From positions 1 through 28,357 of the forward strand of contig JAGHRU010000182.1 in the NCBI GenBank assembly GCA_018066225.1: a stretch of 28,357 bases of DNA. Direction: 5' to 3'. The translations under genes and the position numbers were made by a program. Below the pieces are notes generated by a model. The model searched no databases. It was not told the origin of the DNA and saw nothing but the letters and a program-made list of their open reading frames with translations. The DNA is from Candidatus Equimonas enterica. GTDB taxonomy: Bacteria > Bacteroidota > Bacteroidia > Bacteroidales > Bacteroidaceae. Below, one piece after another: positions 23,584 through 28,357 of the stretch; the first letter of the stretch is position 1; every line of letters begins with the position of its first letter.

Positions 23584-24576
23584 ATGGCGATATTAACATT
23601 TCAAAAGCCTGAAAAAGTCATAATGCTGGAAAGCGACTCCAAGTACGGAAAGTTTGAGTTCCGTCCTTTGGAGCCCGGCTTTGGCACCACCATTGGCAAC
23701 GCTCTGCGCCGCATCCTGCTCTCTTCGCTTGAGGGCTATGCCATCAACACCATCAAGATAGAAGGTGTGGAGCACGAGTTTGCCTCTGTGCCCGGTGTCA
23801 AGGAGGACGTGACCAACATTATACTTAACTTGAAGCAAGTCCGCTTCAAACGGATAGTAGAAGAATTCGAGACCGACAAAGCCGTCATCACCGTGCAGAA
23901 CACCACCGAGTTCCACGCTGGCGACCTCAACCGCAGTCTTAACGGATTTGAAGTGTTAAATCCAGAATTGGTGATTTGCCATTTGGATCCCAAGGCCACG
24001 ATGACGATTGAGGTTACGCTCAACAAAGGTCGCGGATACATTCCCGCCGATGAAAATCGTGAGTATTGCACCGATGTCAACGTAATCCCCATCGATTCTA
24101 TCTACACCCCTATCCGCAACGTGAAATATGTAGTTGAGCCTTTCCGCGTAGAGCAGAAGACCGACTACGACAAGCTTGTGCTTGAAATTACGACGGACGG
24201 TTCCATTCACCCGAAGGAGGCTCTCAAGGAGGCTGCCAAGATACTCATCCAGCACTTTGCTCTCTTCTCCGACGAGAAGATTACCATCGACGATGTGCCC
24301 GATGAGTCCAACGAAGAGTTTGACGAAGAAGTCCTCAAGATGCGTCAGCAGTTGAAGACGAAGCTCGTCGATATGAATCTCTCTGTCCGCGCCCTCAACT
24401 GCCTTAAAGCAGCCGAGGTGGAGACGCTTGGCGACCTCGTTCAGCTCAACAAGAACGAACTCCTTAAGTTCCGCAACTTCGGCAAGAAATCGCTTACTGA
24501 GCTTGATGATTTGCTCGCAGGTCTGAATCTGTCGTTTGGAACCGATATCTCTAAGTACAAATTAGATAAAGATTAA
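23584..24576 (+). CDS. rpoA: RNA polymerase alpha subunit
   Basis: A 330-residue alpha subunit. The N-terminal dimerisation and assembly domain (residues 1-230) includes LEPGFGTTIGNALRRILLSS. A short acidic linker (DDVPDESNEEFDEE) leads to the C-terminal domain (residues 255-330) with LSVRALNCLKAAEVETLGDL and LLKFRNFGKKSLTELDDLL, which binds upstream DNA and activators. It is complete, 21 bases after rpsD and 8 before rplQ. Confidence 0.97.
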   Translation: MAILTFQKPEKVIMLESDSKYGKFEFRPLEPGFGTTIGNALRRILLSSLEGYAINTIKIEGVEHEFASVPGVKEDVTNIILNLKQVRFKRIVEEFETDKAVITVQNTTEFHAGDLNRSLNGFEVLNPELVICHLDPKATMTIEVTLNKGRGYIPADENREYCTDVNVIPIDSIYTPIRNVKYVVEPFRVEQKTDYDKLVLEITTDGSIHPKEALKEAAKILIQHFALFSDEKITIDDVPDESNEEFDEEVLKMRQQLKTKLVDMNLSVRALNCLKAAEVETLGDLVQLNKNELLKFRNFGKKSLTELDDLLAGLNLSFGTDISKYKLDKD

Positions 24577-24584
24577 CAATCCCC

Positions 24585-25079
24585 ATGAGACATAATAAGA
24601 AATTCAATCATTTGAGCCGTACTGCATCTCATCGTGCCTCCATGCTCTCCAACATGGCAGTGTCCTTGATCATGCACAAAAGAATCACTACGACTCTCGC
24701 AAAAGCCAAGGCACTCAAGAAGTATGTAGAGCCGCTCATCACCAAGAGTAAGAACGACACTACTAACTCTCGTCGCGTTGTCTTCAGTTATCTTCAGGAC
24801 AAGTTCGCTATCAAGGAACTTTTCTCTGTTGTTGCAGAGAAAGTGGCAACCCGTCCTGGTGGCTACACCCGTATCATCAAGACCGGTTTCCGTGCTGGCG
24901 ATGCTGCTCCTATGTGCTTCATCGAGCTCGTTGACTTTGATGAAAACATGGCCAAGGTAGAGAAGAAGGTGAAGCGCACCCGTCGCAGCAAGAAGGCCGC
25001 AGCCCCTGCTGCCGAGACTCCCGCCGAGGCTCCTGCAGCCGAAACTCCTGCCGCCGAGGCAGCAGAAACCGCTGAGTAA
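24585..25079 (+). CDS. rplQ: 50S ribosomal protein L17 with an acidic Ala/Pro/Glu tail
   Basis: A 164-residue L17. Residues 1-120 are the conserved fold: MRHNKKFNHLSRTASHRASM, MLSNMAVSLIMHKRITTTLA and the FRAGDAAPMCFIELVD block. After a basic linker (KVKRTRRSKKAA) the last 27 residues are a repetitive Ala/Pro/Glu/Thr tail (24997-25076), absent from the shorter proteobacterial L17 but seen in Bacteroidota. It is the last gene of the cluster and is followed by a terminator. Confidence 0.96.
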   Translation: MRHNKKFNHLSRTASHRASMLSNMAVSLIMHKRITTTLAKAKALKKYVEPLITKSKNDTTNSRRVVFSYLQDKFAIKELFSVVAEKVATRPGGYTRIIKTGFRAGDAAPMCFIELVDFDENMAKVEKKVKRTRRSKKAAAPAAETPAEAPAAETPAAEAAETAE

Positions 25080-25108
25080 TCACGCGCTACAAACACATTG
25101 CCCAATAG

Positions 25109-25150
25109 CAGCCCTCTCGCTTTTACGGCGAGGGGGCTGTGTGTTTTTGT
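25109..25150 (+). terminator. Terminator of the ribosomal cluster
   Basis: Arms at 25109-25120 and 25128-25139 pair over 12 bp with one G-T wobble and a 7-base loop, followed by a T-rich stretch (tgtgtgttttt). It lies 30 bases past the rplQ stop codon. Confidence 0.8.
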
Positions 25151-25206
25151 GTGCCGTGAGAGGTGAAAAAATGGGGCACAAATAGGGCTATGTCGAAAAT
25201 TATGTG

Positions 25207-25214
25207 TAATTTTG
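25207..25214 (+). promoter_or_regulatory. Promoter -7 box of the secreted beta-sandwich protein gene
   Basis: TAATTTTG is a full match to TAnnTTTG, 77 bases before the chosen start codon. No good TTG lies 19-21 bases upstream, so the -33 part is weak. Confidence 0.5.
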
Positions 25215-25291
25215 CTGTCCATAACGTACCCATGTGCAGATATTTACCCGAGCAAATACCTATTATCAATAACCTAATCAATCAAAACATT

Positions 25292-27064
25292 ATGAAGAAA
25301 TCTTTACTTCTTATGTTCGCTTTTGTCGCAATGACGCTCAGCGCATTTGCCGACCAAGTGACATTGTCTTGGACTGCCGCCGACTGGAGCAAGCAAGACG
25401 ACAAGGGCTGGATTATTGCCTACACCAATGGCAATTACTCCCTTACAGCCAACAAACAAGGTGGTCAGAGTGCGCCCGTCGTCAATACGACGGACAATGA
25501 CCTCCGTCTCTATGCCAAGGGCACGCTTGAGATCGTCAATTCTGCCAACAACATGACCAGCATGACCTTCTACATCTCCAAGAAGGGTCAGTATCGTCTG
25601 GCTGACATCAAGGCCAGCACGGGTACCGTCACCATTGACGCTACCAACTGGATGGTCACATGGACGGGTAGTGCCAAGAGCGTGACCTTCACCTGTGGTG
25701 AGAAGGCTACCTACGGCACCGATGGTGCTTCTGCGGCTGGCCAGTTTGACTTCGCCAAGGTGGACATCGTGGCTGATGGTGACAACGGTGGTGGCGACGT
25801 GACGCCTCCTACGCCTATCGATCCCATCGAAGACCTCACGCCGAAAGAAGAGGCCCAGCCCGATGCTGCTGGCAACTACCTCATCAATGGCGACTTCGAG
25901 GCTTGGGAAAGCGAGACCGTGCCTACCAACTGGCTGAGCAAGACCACGGCTTCCACCAAGAAGGCTATCGCCCAGAGCACTGACGCTCGTGGTGGCCAGT
26001 ATGCCGTGACCATCGCCAGCGACAACAATGAGGATGTCAGCAAGCGTCAAAACTATCGTCTGGCTTACAAGGAACTCCTCCTGCCCGCAGGCGACTATGT
26101 CTATACCGTGCACGCCAAGGGTGCTGGTGCTGTCATCGAGTTGGGCTATGGCCACAACTTCCAGAAGATAGTCTATACCTATCAGCAGGACGGTGATGCC
26201 AACAAGATGTACAACCTCACGGGCGACTATCAGGAGTGTGTCTATGAGTTTACGCTTACGGAGGCTACGGCTGTCAATATGGTCGTGATGTGCCACAAGT
26301 CCAGCAACGGTGCTGTGGCTATCGTCGATGACGTTACTCTCGTTCGCAAGGGTGACGCCACGCCTCCCGTGCCCGATGGTTCTATCTTCAGTGAGACCTT
26401 CGCCCAGGGTCAGGGTCAGTTTACCATCAACAACTACACCTACGATCCCGCCATCGACAGTTATACCGATGGTCTGCCCGAGGGTCTCAGCTATGTGTGG
26501 AAGTATGACTCCTATGGTTATATGAAGGCCAGTGCTTATGTCAGTGGTACGAAGTACGATGTCGCTGCTGACCTCGTTTCTCCCGCCATCAGCCTCGCTG
26601 GTTACAAGAACTGCACTATCGTCTTCGATCAGGCTGCCAAGAACTTTGGCACTACCGAAGAGGAAATCATGGAGAACATCTACTACAACGCCTACCTCCA
26701 GATAGCCGACGCTGACGAGTGGGACGACACTACGCTCTCCGACGACGAAATCACGATGGATTGGCCCGACCTCGATGTCTATCCTCTCACCAACACTTGG
26801 GATTGGGTGACCTCCACTGCCGACATCTCTCTGCTTGATGGTCGCAACGCCTACATCTTCTTCTCCTACATCTCCTCCGAGGAGTGCTGCGGCACTTGGG
26901 AAGTGAAGAACGTGAAGATCTTTGGTGAAAATTCCGAAGGTGTGACCGAACTCATCGCCACTGTTCCTGTCAAGGCTGTAGCCTACGACCTCCAAGGCCG
27001 TCGCATCAGCAAGGCGCAGCGTGGCATCAACATCGTAGGTGGCCAGAAGGTACTCGTGAAGTAA
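25292..27064 (+). CDS. Secreted multidomain beta-sandwich protein with T9SS-like tail
   Basis: A 590-residue protein. I chose the ATG at 25292 because it opens a clean signal peptide (MKKSLLLMFAFVAMTLSAFA) and lies after the -7 box. Residues 21-170 are beta-rich. A Gly/Pro/Asp linker follows. Residues 193-355 look like a carbohydrate-binding jelly roll (LINGDFEAWESETVPTNWLS). Residues 363-555 resemble a choice-of-anchor J type domain (SIFSETFAQGQGQF, DLVSPAISLAGYKNCTIVFD, DGRNAYIFFSYIS). Residues 562-590 (YDLQGRRISKAQRGINIVGG) match the serpin's tail and suggest type IX export. No catalytic motif is seen. It may bind glycans or act as an adhesin, but that is a guess. Confidence 0.8.
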   Translation: MKKSLLLMFAFVAMTLSAFADQVTLSWTAADWSKQDDKGWIIAYTNGNYSLTANKQGGQSAPVVNTTDNDLRLYAKGTLEIVNSANNMTSMTFYISKKGQYRLADIKASTGTVTIDATNWMVTWTGSAKSVTFTCGEKATYGTDGASAAGQFDFAKVDIVADGDNGGGDVTPPTPIDPIEDLTPKEEAQPDAAGNYLINGDFEAWESETVPTNWLSKTTASTKKAIAQSTDARGGQYAVTIASDNNEDVSKRQNYRLAYKELLLPAGDYVYTVHAKGAGAVIELGYGHNFQKIVYTYQQDGDANKMYNLTGDYQECVYEFTLTEATAVNMVVMCHKSSNGAVAIVDDVTLVRKGDATPPVPDGSIFSETFAQGQGQFTINNYTYDPAIDSYTDGLPEGLSYVWKYDSYGYMKASAYVSGTKYDVAADLVSPAISLAGYKNCTIVFDQAAKNFGTTEEEIMENIYYNAYLQIADADEWDDTTLSDDEITMDWPDLDVYPLTNTWDWVTSTADISLLDGRNAYIFFSYISSEECCGTWEVKNVKIFGENSEGVTELIATVPVKAVAYDLQGRRISKAQRGINIVGGQKVLVK

Positions 27065-27089
27065 GCCTTCGCAGCCCCCTGCCATAGAC

Positions 27090-27123
27090 AGAGCCCGCTA
27101 CCTCCTGTGAGGTGGCGGGCTCT
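27090..27123 (+). terminator. Terminator of the secreted protein gene
   Basis: Arms at 27090-27104 and 27109-27123 pair over 15 bp with one G-T wobble and a 4-base loop. The downstream tract is only moderately T-rich. It starts 25 bases after the stop codon. Confidence 0.7.
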
Positions 27124-27148
27124 ATGTTGTGTCTGGCCGTTATACAAA

Positions 27149-27177
27149 GTGCGGCGCACCGTGAAGGTGCGCCGCAC
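27149..27177 (-). terminator. Hairpin, probable terminator of the convergent minus-strand gene
   Basis: Perfect 12-bp G/C-rich arms at 27149-27160 and 27166-27177 with a 5-base loop. On the minus strand it is followed by TTTGTATAA. It lies 25 bases past the barrel gene's stop codon. Confidence 0.6.
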
Positions 27178-27202
27178 ATATCGTTTGTGATGTCTTTTGA
27201 TG

Positions 27203-27757
27203 TTAGAGTGACCAATAAATACCGAAGGAGAGGTTGGTGTTATCTACATCAAGGCCAAGACCAAAGTTGGAGTAGCAGTCCTTTTGGGATCTGAAACCGA
27301 AACTGCCGAGGTGAGCCACGATGGAAACCTTGTCGGAGGCAGCGTACTTCAAACCGGGACGAAGACCTACCCAGAAATCAGAAGTAGATTCTTTTTCACC
27401 TTCATCATATTTATCGTTTATGAAGCCGAAATCTACGCCACCATCTACGAAGAAGCCTACCTTGCCCGTCTGTGCGAAGGTGTAGCGTGCATAGGGTGCT
27501 ACGACAATTTTTGTTTGGCTTTCGCCCTTCTCACAATCCATGTTGCTGATAGAGGAGAAGCCGAGGCCGATGCCCAAGTCCCACTTTTCGTTGAGGGTGT
27601 AGCCGATTTCGGGCTTGATGCTGAAGGTGGTCTGCGTCTTGTCTGCATCGTTATACTTGAAGAGGCCCAGGCCGAGTGAACCACCCATCCAGATTTGAGC
27701 GTTTGCGCCCAAGGAGCATGCTACGAATGCTGCTGCGAGAAATAACTTTTTAAGCAT
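27203..27757 (-). CDS. Small outer-membrane beta-barrel protein
   Basis: A 184-residue protein. Residues 1-20 are a signal peptide (MLKKLFLAAAFVACSLGANA). The mature part alternates hydrophobic and polar residues in about eight strands, such as IWMGGSLGLGLFKY, WDLGIGLGFSSIS, VGFFVDGGVDFGFI and FWVGLRPGLKYAASDKVSIV, and ends in an aromatic-rich strand (LSFGIYWSL). This is typical of PorT-like or OmpX-like outer-membrane barrels in Bacteroidota. Its function is unknown. It is 67 bases downstream of the lipocalin-like gene on the same strand and may share its transcript. Confidence 0.8.
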   Translation of the reverse strand: MLKKLFLAAAFVACSLGANAQIWMGGSLGLGLFKYNDADKTQTTFSIKPEIGYTLNEKWDLGIGLGFSSISNMDCEKGESQTKIVVAPYARYTFAQTGKVGFFVDGGVDFGFINDKYDEGEKESTSDFWVGLRPGLKYAASDKVSIVAHLGSFGFRSQKDCYSNFGLGLDVDNTNLSFGIYWSL

Positions 27758-27824
27758 AGTGTTTTGGTTTTAGTGCCGAAAGTTCGGCGGTTAATAACTT
27801 TGAATATTGAAGTTTATCTTTTCT

Positions 27825-28259
27825 TTATTTCCGTGTATAGACAAGAACCTCTTCATCCCCTGGTATATCGTAGTCAAGGGTTAAACGCAATTCGTTACCA
27901 GATACTGAGAATTTCATCGGGCCATAATCCTCAACGGCATGATTACCTTTCATATAAAGGATATCACCTTCGGTCTCCCATGTAAAAGGCCATCGACCTC
28001 CTTCGTCGTCATACTTGGAGTTTCCCTTCTTTCTGTATAGTTCACCTGTTCCGTCATCATTAAATGTAAACTCTTCATCTTGATCGAAGTCAAATTTTCC
28101 TTCGTCGTCCATCGTATATGACGAGCACCATGTTCCTACAAGTGCTTTATCAGAAGTTTTTACATCGTCATCATCGTCGCTGCATGAAGAGAAAGTGAAG
28201 GTTGTACCAAGTACGAGCATGAGCATCATCATAATGCTCCAAAGTTTGTTTGTTTTCAT
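27825..28259 (-). CDS. Lipocalin-like surface lipoprotein
   Basis: A 144-residue protein with a lipoprotein signal ending in FSSC (Cys26), directly followed by SDDDDD. An acidic run just after the lipid cysteine is the known Bacteroidota signal for export to the cell surface. The mature part resembles small lipocalin-like or DUF5004-type proteins: an early LVGTWCSSYTMDDEG strand, FTFNDDGTGELYRKKG, a WPFTWETEGDILYM segment and NELRLTLDYD. The ligand is unknown. The gene is complete within the window, but its promoter region (28260-28357) shows no clear consensus. Confidence 0.7.
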   Translation of the reverse strand: MKTNKLWSIMMMLMLVLGTTFTFSSCSDDDDDVKTSDKALVGTWCSSYTMDDEGKFDFDQDEEFTFNDDGTGELYRKKGNSKYDDEGGRWPFTWETEGDILYMKGNHAVEDYGPMKFSVSGNELRLTLDYDIPGDEEVLVYTRK

Positions 28260-28357
28260 TTTTTAGTTGGATAAAATGAAGGAGCGCGAACTTCCCGACG
28301 CTTATCCTTCCATTAGGTACGACCAAGTAACCTTCACAATAGATAAGTAGTACGGAG

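Noticed and set aside
27795..27802. Plus-strand TAACTTTG box between the two minus-strand genes
   Set aside because: It lacks a TTG at 19-21 bases upstream and would only drive an antisense transcript into the lipocalin-like gene.
1..28357. tRNA, rRNA, CRISPR arrays or insertion sequences
   Set aside because: I saw no cloverleaf-type sequence, no regularly spaced array and no transposase gene; the TGCGAAT copies are too short and irregular for CRISPR.

Overview
The window looks like Bacteroidota DNA, most likely Bacteroidales close to Prevotellaceae. The reasons are the TAnnTTTG promoter boxes, the near absence of Shine-Dalgarno sites, DUF5686, DUF3244 and C10-peptidase genes, short 'YDL.GRR...GI.I..G.KV' C-terminal tails of the type IX secretion kind, and lipoproteins with acidic residues after the lipid cysteine. 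This placement is inferred from gene content.

Left arm (1-4328). A DUF5686 outer-membrane-type protein gene with its own promoter is followed by a Fic-wHTH gene interrupted by one in-frame amber codon. The Fic gene lies between two roughly 40-bp direct repeats. Both copies encode the C-terminus of the DUF5686 protein, so the Fic gene looks like a roughly 1.2-kb islet inserted at, or exchanged into, that 3' end.

Protease module (4329-9979). On the minus strand are a TPR protein with a lipobox, one internal membrane segment and a C-terminal helix-turn-helix, and a small secreted DUF3244 protein overlapping its 3' end. Divergent from these is an operon of a C10 (streptopain-like) cysteine-peptidase lipoprotein and a secreted serpin. 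Five copies of TGCGAAT sit just upstream of the protease promoter. The layout suggests a secreted protease and inhibitor pair controlled by a membrane-spanning TPR-HTH receptor. This is the most interesting candidate system in the window.

Central block (10030-25140). After a terminator and an unexplained 20-bp perfect inverted repeat comes the S10-spc-alpha supercluster on the plus strand: rplC-rplD-rplW-rplB-rpsS-rplV-rpsC-rplP-rpmC-rpsQ-rplN-rplX-rplE-rpsN-(138-bp gap)-rpsH-rplF-rplR-rpsE-rpmD-rplO-secY-map-infA-rpmJ-rpsM-rpsK-rpsD-rpoA-rplQ. It starts at rplC with its own promoter and leader; rpsJ, fusA, rpsG and rpsL are not adjacent. rplB carries a one-base frameshift and rplV an in-frame TAA. 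Both genes are normally essential and single-copy, so sequence error is the simplest explanation, and the Fic amber should be read with the same caution.

Right arm (25141-28357). A secreted multidomain beta-sandwich protein sharing the serpin's C-terminal tail converges on a minus-strand pair: a small outer-membrane beta-barrel and a lipocalin-like lipoprotein.
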